From Desulfobacterales bacterium (GTDB taxonomy: Bacteria > Desulfobacterota > Desulfobacteria > Desulfobacterales > Desulfosalsimonadaceae), in the NCBI GenBank assembly GCA_034520365.1, contig JAXHNP010000006.1, positions 985,001 through 1,049,000 of the forward strand: a stretch of 64,000 bases of DNA. Reading direction: 5' to 3'. Shown piece after piece: positions 1 to 8,732 of this stretch. Positions within the stretch are counted from its first letter, which is position 1; every line of letters starts with the position of its first letter. The translations under genes were made by a program, and so were the position numbers. The notes under the pieces are model-generated. The model searched no databases, had not been told where the DNA came from, and saw only the letters and a list, made by a program, of their open reading frames with translations.

Positions 1-1257
1 CGGGGCATATTATTTGCCGGCACCTATCAGGTGGACGCGTTTTCGCAGGTGTTCAAGTGCCTGCTGTACATGGGCTTTTTTCTGGTGGTCTGCCTGTGCG
101 AAAGGCTTGACGGGGTCGAAGCCCGCCGGCACAGCGAATTCTACCTGCTGATTACCCTCTGCACCCTGGCCCTGATGCTCCTGGTCAGCTGTGTGCATCT
201 GCTGCCCCTCTACATCGCCCTGGAGCTATCCAGCTACAGCCTCTATATCCTGGTCTATCTCAGAAAAGGCTATGAAAAGGGGATCGAGTCGGCGATCAAG
301 TATTTTATCATCGGCGCCACGGCCTCTGCGGTCATGCTCTTCGGATTTGCCCTGCTTTACGGGACCGGCCAGTCCGGCTATCTGATTGATTTGATGCAGG
401 AGCTGCCTACCCGAATGAACGAGCCGGTGGTGCTGATCGGGTTTATCCTGTCTTTAAGCGGCTTCTTTTTTAAGCTCGCCCTGTTTCCCTTTCACTTTTG
501 GGCGCCGGATGCCTATGAAGGGGCGCCGCACCAGGTCGCAGCCTATATGGCCACGGTCTCAAAAGCTGCGGCCATCGCGGTTTTGCTTCGGTTGATCTCC
601 TTAAGCGGCGGAAGTGAGCAGCTGGCCTGGTTTCTGATCGTTTTATCGATCGCGTCGATGACCATCGGCAACCTGGCCGCCGTGGTGCAGAAAGACCTGA
701 AACGGCTGCTGGCCTTCTCCAGTGTCGCCCATGCGGGCTACGTGATGATCGGCATCCTGAGCATGAACGCGCTGGGAATATCCAGCGCCGTATTCTACGC
801 GTTGTCGCTTATGATCATGAAATTTGTTTGTTTCATGGTGGTGGTAAAGGCATCAAACAACGGGGGAAATATTTCGATAAGCGATCTGGCGGGTCTTCAT
901 CAGCGGGCGCCCATGCTGGCCCTGGCCCTTATGCTGGCGCTTTTCGGTCTGGCCGGCATTCCGCCGACCATAGGGTTTACGGCAAAACTCCTGGTCTTTA
1001 CCGCGGCCATGAAAACCGGGCTCCTGTGGCTGGTTCTTGTGGCCATGGTCAATGTGGTGATTTCGCTTTACTACTACCTTCTGGTGATCAAAGCCGCGTA
1101 TTTTACCAAAGCTTCGGGCGATGCCGCGCCGATTAATGTTTCAGCGTCTCTTCAAGTCCTGGCTGTGGGACTGATTCTTGTCATGATCCTGGGCGGCATT
1201 TACCCCCATCACCTGATTGAACTGGCCCAGACCGCAGCCAGCAGCATCGGGTATTAA
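1..1257 (+). CDS. nuoN: NADH-quinone oxidoreductase subunit N (5' truncated)
   Basis: Membrane subunit of respiratory complex I, one of the antiporter-like subunits that pump protons during NADH (or ferredoxin) oxidation by quinone. The reading frame is open to base 1, so the start lies outside the window; about 418 codons are visible against roughly 480 for the family. It is hydrophobic throughout with many transmembrane segments. Recognisable family stretches are FHFWAPDAYEGAP near bases 490-530 and the KRLLAFSSVAHAGY region near 700-740, which contains the conserved lysine-bearing helix of the Nuo L/M/N family. As NuoN is usually the last gene of the nuo operon, the rest of complex I should lie upstream. 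The next gene is convergent, so this is probably the operon end. A short TTACTC repeat follows the stop. Confidence 0.93.
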   Translation, partial: RGILFAGTYQVDAFSQVFKCLLYMGFFLVVCLCERLDGVEARRHSEFYLLITLCTLALMLLVSCVHLLPLYIALELSSYSLYILVYLRKGYEKGIESAIKYFIIGATASAVMLFGFALLYGTGQSGYLIDLMQELPTRMNEPVVLIGFILSLSGFFFKLALFPFHFWAPDAYEGAPHQVAAYMATVSKAAAIAVLLRLISLSGGSEQLAWFLIVLSIASMTIGNLAAVVQKDLKRLLAFSSVAHAGYVMIGILSMNALGISSAVFYALSLMIMKFVCFMVVVKASNNGGNISISDLAGLHQRAPMLALALMLALFGLAGIPPTIGFTAKLLVFTAAMKTGLLWLVLVAMVNVVISLYYYLLVIKAAYFTKASGDAAPINVSASLQVLAVGLILVMILGGIYPHHLIELAQTAASSIGY

Positions 1258-1268
1258 ACCGTTTCACC

Positions 1269-1310
1269 CGTCTTACTCTTACTCTTACTCTTACACTTAA
1301 TCTTACCCCG
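1269..1310. repeat. CTTACT hexamer microsatellite
   Basis: Just after nuoN the spacer reads CGTCTTACTC and continues as imperfect 6-bp units (CTTACT, with CTTACA and CTTAAT variants). The same seed and unit recur at 5449-5540 and 10029-10042. No protein-coding sense is apparent. Confidence 0.7.
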
Positions 1311-2484
1311 CCTGCCCCTCAAACAGGCGGCGGATCTTTTCCACCCGCCGGCGGTTCACCCCGAAATCCGAATACCCGGTCCGGGCGGCGGACCGTAAGT
1401 GGATCTGCCGGGCCTGCTCGTCGATTAAAAATTCCAAATCGTCTTTAAACCGCATCATCCGCGTTTCGCTGACTGCGTGGATGTAGTCGGGTTTGGCGGA
1501 AATAACGGTCGCCCGGGAAAGACTGTATAGAATATCCAGGAGCCGGGTGCGGGCCTCTTCTGGCGAACTGCTGTACTGGATCGGCGGGATATAATGGCGG
1601 CTGTTTTCCGCCATGGATGAGACGCAGTTGGGCCGGTCCGGGCAGGGCTGGAGCGAATCGTTTACAGCTCCGACAGACTCGGGCAGATTCTTTACCAGCC
1701 GGTCCGGGTAGGGGCGGATCGTCATGGGATGCGCGGGCCTGGGTTTTTCCTGAAAGGGCAGTTTTTTGCCCAGCCGGAGCTTGGCGGCCTGCCATAAAAT
1801 CCGGGCCATGGTCAAATGCGGGGTAAGCGGGTGCCGAAGCATCGCGGCCAAATGGCTTCCGGCCGTGAGCGGCTTGGGCGTGCCATAGAGTCGCGCTTTG
1901 AACGCAATTTCCCCGTCACGGATCAAGTTAATCCGAATGTTTAATTCCGGCGAAAGCCGTGAAAATAAAAATTCATAGCTGCCGTCCAGAGTATTGAACG
2001 GGGAGACGAAAAAGTTTTTGTCCGCCACAAATCGGCGCTCTCCGCTTTGATTGTCGGGCTTTTCCTCAGCCGGCGAGGGGATGTAGACATGGCGCTCCCC
2101 GAATGTATTGTTGACCTCCGCCACGACGGCGGCCAGTTCATCGGATGCGGAAAAGCAGTAATAGAAGCTGACCGGATTGAAGATATAGTTAAAATACCGG
2201 GCCGAGGTAATCAGCACGATCCGGCGGATCGGCGTGTCCAGCCCTTCCTGTTTAAGATGGGCATAAAGCTTGTCCTTTATTCTGCCGGGCCCGTAATCCA
2301 GATAATCCGCATCATAGATGGATGCCGGCCGGAACCGGTTGCAGCCGAAGAGCGGGAGCTTCCGGTCCAGGGTTTCCAGTTCATCCAGGTCCAGTCCATA
2401 GAAATACAAGGGATACCGCAGCTGGTGATAAACCGGCATGAACCGGGTATGTCCGACAAATCCGGTGTAGATGACGGAGTTCAT
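1303..2484 (-). CDS. DUF1365-DUF1499 fusion protein
   Basis: Two-domain protein of 393 residues. Residues 1 to about 250 match the DUF1365 family (signature RYFNYIFNPVSFYYC at residues 96-110), whose members nearly always sit beside a flavin amine-oxidase-like gene, often with cyclopropane/furan fatty-acid genes. Residues from about 265 form a DUF1499 domain (CPDRPNCVSS at 281-290 and the late LRSAARTGYSDFGVNRRRVE). DUF1499 is normally a separate small protein, so the fusion is the notable point. The start overlaps the stop of the upstream FAD gene by 4 bases (ATGA), indicating translational coupling. The biochemical role of either domain is not established; a lipid-related role is inference from known neighbourhoods. 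Confidence 0.85.
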   Translation of the reverse strand: MNSVIYTGFVGHTRFMPVYHQLRYPLYFYGLDLDELETLDRKLPLFGCNRFRPASIYDADYLDYGPGRIKDKLYAHLKQEGLDTPIRRIVLITSARYFNYIFNPVSFYYCFSASDELAAVVAEVNNTFGERHVYIPSPAEEKPDNQSGERRFVADKNFFVSPFNTLDGSYEFLFSRLSPELNIRINLIRDGEIAFKARLYGTPKPLTAGSHLAAMLRHPLTPHLTMARILWQAAKLRLGKKLPFQEKPRPAHPMTIRPYPDRLVKNLPESVGAVNDSLQPCPDRPNCVSSMAENSRHYIPPIQYSSSPEEARTRLLDILYSLSRATVISAKPDYIHAVSETRMMRFKDDLEFLIDEQARQIHLRSAARTGYSDFGVNRRRVEKIRRLFEGQAG

Positions 2485-3743
2485 AGGGTGATCCCGAACT
2501 TTTTGCCCACGTTGACCGCCGAGATCACGGCGTCCTCGTGAAAGCCGTATCTGAAGTAGCTGCCGCAGAAATAGGTGTTATTCGGGCCGTTTAACCGGTC
2601 CAGTTGGTCCTGGGTATGAATGGCGTCAAAGGTATACATCGGGTGCGTACAGATTTTGTCGTTTATGACTTGATCCGCCGACACCTCGCGGAGCGGATTC
2701 AGGGTCACCAGGTAGTCCTGCCGGGTGTTTAAGTTCTGGAGCTGATTCATGTAATAGGTCATGAAAAGCGGCTTATCCCTTTCAGCCGGGGCCTCCCGGA
2801 TATAATTCCAGGAGGCTCGCGCCCGCTCGATCGGCGGCAGGAAGTCCGGATCCGTATGGAGCAGCACCCGGTTTTCCGAATACTGCCATGCGCCCAGCAG
2901 CTTCTTTTCATCCGGCGTGGGATCTGTCAGCATATTCAGTGCCTCATCCGCATGCGCGGCAATGACCACCGCATCAAATGTTTCCTCGCCCGCCTCATGC
3001 TGAACGCGCACGCCTCCGTTTTCCCGGACAATGGACCGGACCGGGCAGCTGGTATGGATTTGCCCGGGAAACTGCGCTTTGAATGCCTTGACATAGGAAT
3101 GGCTGCCCCCGGTCACGGTATACCACTGGGGGTGCATCTTCACTTTAAGCAGCCCGTGGTTTGAAAAAAACCGGGCAAATGTCTGTGCCGGAAATTCGAG
3201 CATTTTGACATCCGGCGTGGACCATATAGCCGCGCCCATGGGGATGATGTATTTTTCAATAAAAGCTTTACCGAATCCGTATTTGTTCAGGTACTCCCCT
3301 AAGGTGAGCTGGTTTAGCTCCTTTGAATCCAAAAGCTTTTGGGTTTTGCGGTTAAAACGCAGAATCTCGGTAATCAGCCGCCAGAAGCGGGGATTCAGGA
3401 TGTTTTTTCGGTCCGCCAGGATGTTTCGGCTGGAATACTGAAACCCGGTCCGGCGGTCAAAATAGCTGAACGACATGTTGCTTTTTTGCTTTTCAACGCC
3501 GAGCTGTGTTAAAAATTCGATAAAATTGGGATACGTAAGGTCATTGAAGACGATAAACCCCATGTCCACACAGGTACCGGCATCCGGGCCGTCTTCTATC
3601 GTAATCGTCCGGGTGTGGCCGCCCAGATAGGAGTCCGCCTCGAATATGGTCACATCATGTTTGCGCTGCAAGAGATAGGCGGAAACAATGCCGGCCACGC
3701 CGGCACCCACGACAGCAATCGATTGTTTAGCCTCGGTGTTCAT
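2481..3743 (-). CDS. FAD-dependent amine-oxidase-like oxidoreductase (DUF1365 partner)
   Basis: Flavoprotein of about 420 residues with an N-terminal Rossmann motif (VVGAGVAGIVSAYLLQR, residues about 11-27) followed by the FEADSYLGGHTRT segment typical of the NAD(P)/FAD-binding amine-oxidase family. The C-terminal NNTYFCGSYFRYGFHEDAV segment matches the FAD-contacting end of this family. The chosen start is the ATG at 3743, preceded by GAGAGGACAG at good spacing; a longer start at 3767 would overlap the upstream SRPBCC gene by 41 bases rather than 17. It is coupled to the DUF1365-DUF1499 gene. In other bacteria this pair occurs with cyclopropane-fatty-acid-synthase-like genes; none is seen here. 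The substrate is unknown. Confidence 0.85.
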   Translation of the reverse strand: MNTEAKQSIAVVGAGVAGIVSAYLLQRKHDVTIFEADSYLGGHTRTITIEDGPDAGTCVDMGFIVFNDLTYPNFIEFLTQLGVEKQKSNMSFSYFDRRTGFQYSSRNILADRKNILNPRFWRLITEILRFNRKTQKLLDSKELNQLTLGEYLNKYGFGKAFIEKYIIPMGAAIWSTPDVKMLEFPAQTFARFFSNHGLLKVKMHPQWYTVTGGSHSYVKAFKAQFPGQIHTSCPVRSIVRENGGVRVQHEAGEETFDAVVIAAHADEALNMLTDPTPDEKKLLGAWQYSENRVLLHTDPDFLPPIERARASWNYIREAPAERDKPLFMTYYMNQLQNLNTRQDYLVTLNPLREVSADQVINDKICTHPMYTFDAIHTQDQLDRLNGPNNTYFCGSYFRYGFHEDAVISAVNVGKKFGITL

Positions 3744-4200
3744 CTGTCCTCTCTTCGGTAATGGCATGGTAGCGTTTTTCTGAAGCGGTTTTTATCGCGA
3801 AAAGCAGCTGCCGGGTTAGAATGTGCAGCCGCCTGGGCACGCCGATCAGCCGGGCCGGCCAAAGCATGAAGCCGGAAAATGTTTCAACGCTCTCGAGCCT
3901 CACTTGACTTTCGGCCGGTTCAAAATTAAATGTATGCGCTGCGCGAATCCCCCATTTTTGCCCGGTCCATGTCACCGACCGGCCCGGGTCGCAATCGGTC
4001 ACCACCGGCGCGATCCGCATGGGCAGGATCAGGGGGTTTAATTCAAACGATATGCAAGCGCCTTTGGTTATGGCATCTCCTGTTTCAAACCGGCATTCCC
4101 GGCAGACCGGATTCCAGTCCGTCCAGTGCTCGATTTCCGAGAAGACCTCCCAAACGGCCTCAATTGGGGCATCGATCATAACTGTTTCGCGGATGATCAT
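3727..4200 (-). CDS. SRPBCC (START/Bet v1-like) domain protein
   Basis: Small protein of 157 residues matching the polyketide-cyclase/SRPBCC fold: it opens with the typical MIIRETVMIDAPIEAVWEVF stretch, has the WTDWNP motif near residue 32, and carries a long C-terminal helix after residue 120. Such proteins bind hydrophobic ligands; the ligand is unknown. It overlaps the FAD oxidoreductase start by 17 bases and is probably co-transcribed with it and the DUF1365-DUF1499 gene. Confidence 0.78.
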   Translation of the reverse strand: MIIRETVMIDAPIEAVWEVFSEIEHWTDWNPVCRECRFETGDAITKGACISFELNPLILPMRIAPVVTDCDPGRSVTWTGQKWGIRAAHTFNFEPAESQVRLESVETFSGFMLWPARLIGVPRRLHILTRQLLFAIKTASEKRYHAITEERTDEHRG

Positions 4201-4208
4201 TAAATGAA

Positions 4209-4400
4209 CTATTCGCTTTGATCCGGATCCACCACATCAATGTTGCTGGCATAGCGGCCCACCGTGCCGTCATCCACGCAGTTATCAAGCTCTTCCTCAG
4301 TGGCTTCCCGCACATTTTTCAGTGCCTCCAGCGGACAGACGAATTCATTGCCCTTTTCGTCCTTTACCCGCACATACACGTCTTTCTTTGTGTCCGTCAT
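4209..4400 (-). CDS. Small acidic hypothetical protein
   Basis: A 63-residue, strongly acidic protein, 8 bases upstream of the SRPBCC gene and in the same direction. It contains one internal cysteine followed by proline (FVCPLEALK) and ends DVVDPDQSE. On the minus strand an AGGAG-containing ribosome site lies just upstream of the ATG. I do not recognise a family; composition and spacing make it look like a real gene rather than a shadow. Confidence 0.6.
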   Translation of the reverse strand: MTDTKKDVYVRVKDEKGNEFVCPLEALKNVREATEEELDNCVDDGTVGRYASNIDVVDPDQSE

Positions 4401-4415
4401 TTGATACGCTCCTTT

Positions 4416-5402
4416 TTAGGCAGGTTTTGATAAAAAGCACGACTGCTGTGACAACAGCTTGCCCGGTCCTTTCTCCGCTTCAGCCAGGGCATTGCAGATG
4501 GCCTGTTCCATATTGACCAGCTGCAGCGGAATTACTTCCCGAATGCGATTTTCACGGCAGACCGCGGGCGTCCGGAGTCCCTCGGCCAGCGGAAAGACGA
4601 TCCCGGAGGGCACCGGCGTGATCATCGCCACCCAGTAAGTGGATAAAAGGGTCTGGGAAAAAGGCACCCCAACGATGAAGCGCTTCAGACTCCGCACCCG
4701 GGCATACATACGCATCAGATCAACATAGCTTAAAACTTCCGGGCCGCCGATGTCATATGTGGCGCCGGCGGTCTCAGGCGTTTCAAGGGCGCCGGCCAGG
4801 TAATCCAGGACATTTTCGACGGAAATGGGCTGGGATTGGGTGTAAATCCATCTCGGGCAGAGCATGATGGGCAGGCGCTCCACCAGGTATCGGATAATTT
4901 CAAACCCGGCGCCGCCGGCCCCTATAATTACAGCCGCCCTGAAAACCGTGGTTTTTGATTGGCCCGAGCTTAAAATTTTGCCTACCTCCTGACGGCTGGC
5001 AAGATGCGGGGATATGTGGCCCGAAATCTCGCCTAAGCCGCCGAGGTAGATAATCCGGTCAAGCCCGGTTTTATCCGCGGCATTAACAAAATTCTGCGCG
5101 GCCGTGCGGTCGCGCTCCTCAAATTTGGCCATCTTCCGGAAGCTTTTGCCGCCCATGGAATGGACCAGATAATAGGCGATGTCAATGCCGTCCAGGGCCT
5201 TTTCGATCGATTCCGGATCCAGCAGGTCGCCGTAGACCACTTCCGGCTCGTTTTTTAACGGGACCGAAAGATTTAACTCTTCCGGCGGCCGAACCATGCA
5301 CCGGACCCGGTACCCCTTTTCATCCAGCTTATACAGCAGCCGTTTGCCGATAAATCCCGTGGGGCCGGTAACCAATATCCTGGGGGAAGTCTGCTCTGCC
5401 AT
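4416..5402 (-). CDS. NAD(P)-binding epimerase/NmrA-like protein
   Basis: Atypical short-chain dehydrogenase of 328 residues. The N-terminus has the nucleotide-binding motif TGPTGFIGKRL (about residues 12-22), and YYLVHSMGG (about 77-85) is typical of the YbjT-like NAD(P)H-binding group. The family often carries an extra C-terminal DUF2867 (SRPBCC-like) domain giving about 480 residues; it is absent here, and a separate SRPBCC gene lies downstream in the same run. The substrate is unknown. It heads the minus-strand run 5402-1303. Confidence 0.8.
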   Translation of the reverse strand: MAEQTSPRILVTGPTGFIGKRLLYKLDEKGYRVRCMVRPPEELNLSVPLKNEPEVVYGDLLDPESIEKALDGIDIAYYLVHSMGGKSFRKMAKFEERDRTAAQNFVNAADKTGLDRIIYLGGLGEISGHISPHLASRQEVGKILSSGQSKTTVFRAAVIIGAGGAGFEIIRYLVERLPIMLCPRWIYTQSQPISVENVLDYLAGALETPETAGATYDIGGPEVLSYVDLMRMYARVRSLKRFIVGVPFSQTLLSTYWVAMITPVPSGIVFPLAEGLRTPAVCRENRIREVIPLQLVNMEQAICNALAEAEKGPGKLLSQQSCFLSKPA

Positions 5403-5448
5403 TCTGATTACAGCGCCTTTCTCGATTAAATGTTCATATGAATGTTAT

Positions 5449-5540
5449 TCGTCTTAATCTTACTCTTACTCTTAATCTTACTCTTAATCTTAATCTTAAT
5501 CTCAATCCTAATCTTTCTCTTGCGCTTAATCCTACTATTA
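5449..5540. repeat. CTTACT/CTTAAT hexamer microsatellite
   Basis: About 15 imperfect six-base units (CTTACT, CTTAAT and decayed CTCAAT, CCTAAT, CTTTCT) fill the spacer between the divergent genes at 5402 and 5644. Read as protein this gives a spurious Leu/Asn/Thr run. It starts with the same CGTCTTA seed as the arrays at 1269 and 10029. The rest of the spacer (5541-5640) is AT-rich and should hold the promoter of the plus-strand gene; no confident -35/-10 pair stands out. Confidence 0.75.
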
Positions 5541-5643
5541 ATAATAATCTCCATTATTGCATATGCACAAATTTTCGCCATCTTAAATTTAGGCATTATC
5601 ATATGTTAAGTATATTCATTATTTGACGAACAGGGTAGGCATT

Positions 5644-6093
5644 ATGCGGGACAACAGTCAGGTGTGGCAGCGGCTCACCGACCTATTTGCCGGACAGAAA
5701 CTGGCCGTCGTATCGACGAATCAGCCCGACGGCCATCCCTATGCCAGTCTGGTTGCATTCGTGGCATCCGAGGATCTAAAGTGCATGTATTTTGCCACCT
5801 CAAGGGCCACCCGAAAATACGCCAATCTTCAAAAAGATGGCCGAACGGCCATGCTTGTTAATAACAGCCGCAATCAATCGTCAGATTTTTATCAGGCCAT
5901 GGCGGCTACCGGCATCGGCCATTCAGTGGAACTCTCAGACGATGCGGCACAAGCGGCGCGGCAGCGATATATTGAACGGCATCCCTATCTCGAAGATTTT
6001 GTCAAATCCCCGTCCTGCGCATTTTTTCAGGTGACCCTGAAGACTTACTATTTGGTTGAAAACTTTCAGAATGTGACGGAGGTCCATCTTTAA
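5644..6093 (+). CDS. Pyridoxamine-phosphate-oxidase-like FMN split-barrel protein
   Basis: A 149-residue protein of the FMN-binding split-barrel family. The N-terminal LAVVSTNQPDGHPYASLVAF and the mid-segment YFATSRATRKYANLQKDGRTAMLV (in part) are typical of this fold; HPYLEDFVKSPS near residue 120 is shared with the paralogue at 8297. The ATG at 5644 follows AGGGTAGG and is preferred over an upstream TTG at 5623. It ends one base before the PEP-synthase-like gene, so the two form an operon. Members bind FMN, F420 or heme; which applies here is not determinable. Confidence 0.85.
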   Translation: MRDNSQVWQRLTDLFAGQKLAVVSTNQPDGHPYASLVAFVASEDLKCMYFATSRATRKYANLQKDGRTAMLVNNSRNQSSDFYQAMAATGIGHSVELSDDAAQAARQRYIERHPYLEDFVKSPSCAFFQVTLKTYYLVENFQNVTEVHL

Positions 6094-6094
6094 A

Positions 6095-8287
6095 ATGAAA
6101 TGGGTCATTCCGGCAGCCGAGCTTACGCCGGCGGACCGCAGCCGCGTGGGCGGCAAGGCCTATATGCTCTCCCTGCTGGATAAAGGCGGATTCGCGATTC
6201 CCAAAACTCTTTGCATTCCCATAGAGGCGTATTCGGCATATATCGATCAAACCGGCTTGCGGGAGCGGATTCAGGCGGAGCTTTTTCGAAAAGATTTTTC
6301 GGAAATGCGCTGGGAAGAGATGTGGGACTGCGCGCTGCGCATCCGGCACATGGTTTCCAAAAAGCCGCTGCCCGAGGAAATGGCCGAGGAGATATCATCC
6401 GCGGTGACAGCGGCTTTTGGCGACCGCCCGGTCGCCCTGCGGTCGTCGGCAGCGGATGAAGATACGGCGGCCCATTCATTTGCGGGCATTCATGAGTCCT
6501 ACATCAATATCAAGGGGGCTGATGAAATCTTGACCCATCTTCGCAAGGTGTGGGCCTCCCTATGGTCAGATGCGGCATTGCTCTACCGCCGGGAAATCGG
6601 CCTGGATGTTCAGACCAGTGCCATGGCCGTGGTCATCCAGGAAGTGATCAACGGGGAGTGTTCCGGCATCGTTTTTACCCGAAATCCGGCAGATAAACGG
6701 CAGGCGGTGGTCGAAGCGGTACACGGGTTGAACCAGGCCCTTGTGGACGGCGCTGTTGAGCCGGACCGGTGGATCTTTGACCGGAAAACCAAAAAAATGG
6801 TGACCCATACAGCGGCTAAACGGGAGCAGTGGATGCGGCCGGCCGGCACAGGGGTTTTGCTGGAGGACCTGCCTTCGGCCAAAACCGGCATGCCGCCGCT
6901 GGATATGGAAGATGCGGCCGGCGTTTTTCTAAATTCCCTGTCCATTGAAAGCTTTTTTCAAGCCCCCCAGGATATAGAGTGGACCAGGGATCATCACAGC
7001 TTGGTTTTCCTGCAGGCGCGCCCGATTACGGCCGCTTCTGAAAAAGGGGCCGGAGATGACCGCGCCTGGTATCTCAGTCTTCGCCGAACCTATGATAATC
7101 TCAGGGCGCTTTGGACGAAAATTGAAACCGAACTGGTGCCGGGGATGATCGACGCCGCGGAGAAGCTTGCTGAGACAGATCTTGCCGCTTTTTCAACAGA
7201 CGCCCTGGCAGAAGAGATTAAACGGCGAAAGGCCGTTTATGATAAATGGCATGCCGTCTACTGGGCGGATTTCATTCCGTTTGCCCATGGAATGCGGCTT
7301 TTTGGAGAAATTTATAATGATATTATCCAGCCGGAAGATCCCTATGAGTTTGTCAATATTTTGTCAGCCGGCGAATTGATGAGCCTGGACCGGAACCGGC
7401 ATCTGGAAACCCTCTCAAATATGGTTCGAAGCAACCCGTCTTTGGCAGATGCCCTTAAAATTGGGGATGAGTCCTCTTTTCCCCGGGAGTTCGCAGAGGT
7501 CCTGGCTGATTTCAACCACCGCTTCGGCGATGTTTCCTGCGGGATGACCGACGCCTCGGGCTGTCAGCCGGATCCCGGCATGATGTACCGGCTGCTTTTA
7601 AATATGGCCGAAAAGCCGTCCGCGGAGCGACCTTCCGGGCCGTCCGCGTCGACCCCGGCGGAGCGGGCCTCCCAATTTGTGGCCCTGTTTCCGGGGGCCG
7701 GGTCGGTAAGCGCGCAGGATCTTCTGGATCTGGCCCGTGCCAGCTACCGGATGCGCGATGATGATAATATTTATCTGGGCCGGATCGAAGCCCGGCTATA
7801 TGCGGCGGTCAATGAAGGAAAAGACCGGCTGGCGGGAGCCAGCGGCCCGACTGATAACCCCGGCACGCAGGCGCTGAAAGATGCCCTCAAAGAAGTGGCG
7901 ACCCATGAAAAACCGGCTCAGGAGGTGTCCGCCGGGGCGGTCGAAGGGCATATTCGTCCCCGGCAGCTTCGGGGCCAGCCCGCCGGGCCGGGCTTTGCCC
8001 GCGGAACCGCCCGCGTGGTGCTGACCGTTGCGGATCTGGAAAACTTCAAGCCGGGGGATATAATGGTTTGCGATGCGGTTGAGCCGAACATGACATTTAT
8101 TGTGCCGCTTGTCGGCGCAATTGTTGAACGGCGCGGGGGTATGCTGATTCATGGCGCGATTATCGCCCGGGAATACGGGCTGCCCTGTGTTACCGGCATT
8201 TCCGGGGCCACCCGGGTGATTCGGACCGGCGACCGCATAACCGTTGACGGGTATTTAGGGATTGTCACCATCATGTCCGGCGATTAA
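6095..8287 (+). CDS. PEP/pyruvate-binding (PEP-synthase-like) phosphotransferase lacking the PEP barrel
   Basis: A 730-residue protein with an ATP-grasp PPDK N-terminal domain (residues 1 to about 310: VGGKAYMLSLLDKGGF at the start, VALRSSAADEDTAAHSFAG near 115-133, and LQARPITA near 305) and a C-terminal phosphohistidine swivelling domain (GGMLIHGAIIAREYGLPCVTG near 690-710, with the His expected to be phosphorylated). The C-terminal TIM barrel that binds PEP in true PEP synthase is missing. This ATP-grasp, middle, His-domain order resembles rifampin phosphotransferase-type enzymes, so phosphoryl transfer to an unknown small molecule is possible. It follows the FMN-barrel gene by one base. 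Calling it ppsA would be wrong. Confidence 0.82.
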   Translation: MKWVIPAAELTPADRSRVGGKAYMLSLLDKGGFAIPKTLCIPIEAYSAYIDQTGLRERIQAELFRKDFSEMRWEEMWDCALRIRHMVSKKPLPEEMAEEISSAVTAAFGDRPVALRSSAADEDTAAHSFAGIHESYINIKGADEILTHLRKVWASLWSDAALLYRREIGLDVQTSAMAVVIQEVINGECSGIVFTRNPADKRQAVVEAVHGLNQALVDGAVEPDRWIFDRKTKKMVTHTAAKREQWMRPAGTGVLLEDLPSAKTGMPPLDMEDAAGVFLNSLSIESFFQAPQDIEWTRDHHSLVFLQARPITAASEKGAGDDRAWYLSLRRTYDNLRALWTKIETELVPGMIDAAEKLAETDLAAFSTDALAEEIKRRKAVYDKWHAVYWADFIPFAHGMRLFGEIYNDIIQPEDPYEFVNILSAGELMSLDRNRHLETLSNMVRSNPSLADALKIGDESSFPREFAEVLADFNHRFGDVSCGMTDASGCQPDPGMMYRLLLNMAEKPSAERPSGPSASTPAERASQFVALFPGAGSVSAQDLLDLARASYRMRDDDNIYLGRIEARLYAAVNEGKDRLAGASGPTDNPGTQALKDALKEVATHEKPAQEVSAGAVEGHIRPRQLRGQPAGPGFARGTARVVLTVADLENFKPGDIMVCDAVEPNMTFIVPLVGAIVERRGGMLIHGAIIAREYGLPCVTGISGATRVIRTGDRITVDGYLGIVTIMSGD

Positions 8288-8296
8288 AAAAACCGA

Positions 8297-8716
8297 TCAG
8301 GCCACTGTTTCGCGATAGGCGCCGGTTAACCCGTTTAAAAAAACCAATGATTTGGCATGAATGCAGATGTAGGCCGCATCCGGCTGACTCACGAAATCAT
8401 TGAGGTAGGGGTGGGCATTTAACAAAAGTTCCCGGATTTGTTCTTTTTCGGTATCTGACTGGATTTGCGCACATTCGCCTTCAATGGTCAGGGCCTGGGC
8501 CGCCTCGGAATCCCGGGAGTCGATCAGCAGGCTTACCATGGGGTTTTCGGTTAGATTGCTGAACTTGCGGGTATTCCGATGGGTTGCCATGTAAATGCGG
8601 GTGCAGTCTCGATCTGCCGCATAGGCCATCAGCGAGCAGTAAGGCTGGTTGCCTGTGGCCGTGGCCAGCACGCAGTGGCGTCTTTTTCGAATCAGTTCCT
8701 TTATATCGTCTCGCAT
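8297..8716 (-). CDS. Pyridoxamine-phosphate-oxidase-like FMN split-barrel protein (second copy)
   Basis: A 139-residue paralogue of the protein at 5644, convergent with the PEP-synthase-like gene and only 9 bases from its stop. Shared features are the N-terminal CVLATATGNQPYCSLMAY strand pair, the IYMATHRNTRKFSNLTENP segment, and HPYLNDFVSQPDAAY near residue 105. Two copies bracketing one phosphotransferase-like gene suggest duplication or a linked function. Cofactor and substrate are unknown. Confidence 0.85.
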   Translation of the reverse strand: MRDDIKELIRKRRHCVLATATGNQPYCSLMAYAADRDCTRIYMATHRNTRKFSNLTENPMVSLLIDSRDSEAAQALTIEGECAQIQSDTEKEQIRELLLNAHPYLNDFVSQPDAAYICIHAKSLVFLNGLTGAYRETVA

Positions 8717-8732
8717 GCGGGTCCCTTCTTCA

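Noticed and set aside
2047-2541. 164-codon plus-strand frame across the DUF1365/FAD genes
   Set aside because: Shadow of two well-supported minus-strand genes with coupled start/stop.
5438-5626. 62-codon plus-strand frame rich in Leu and Asn
   Set aside because: It is the direct translation of the CTTACT/CTTAAT microsatellite.
6095-8287. Calling the gene ppsA (PEP synthase)
   Set aside because: The C-terminal PEP-binding barrel is absent and the protein is too short.
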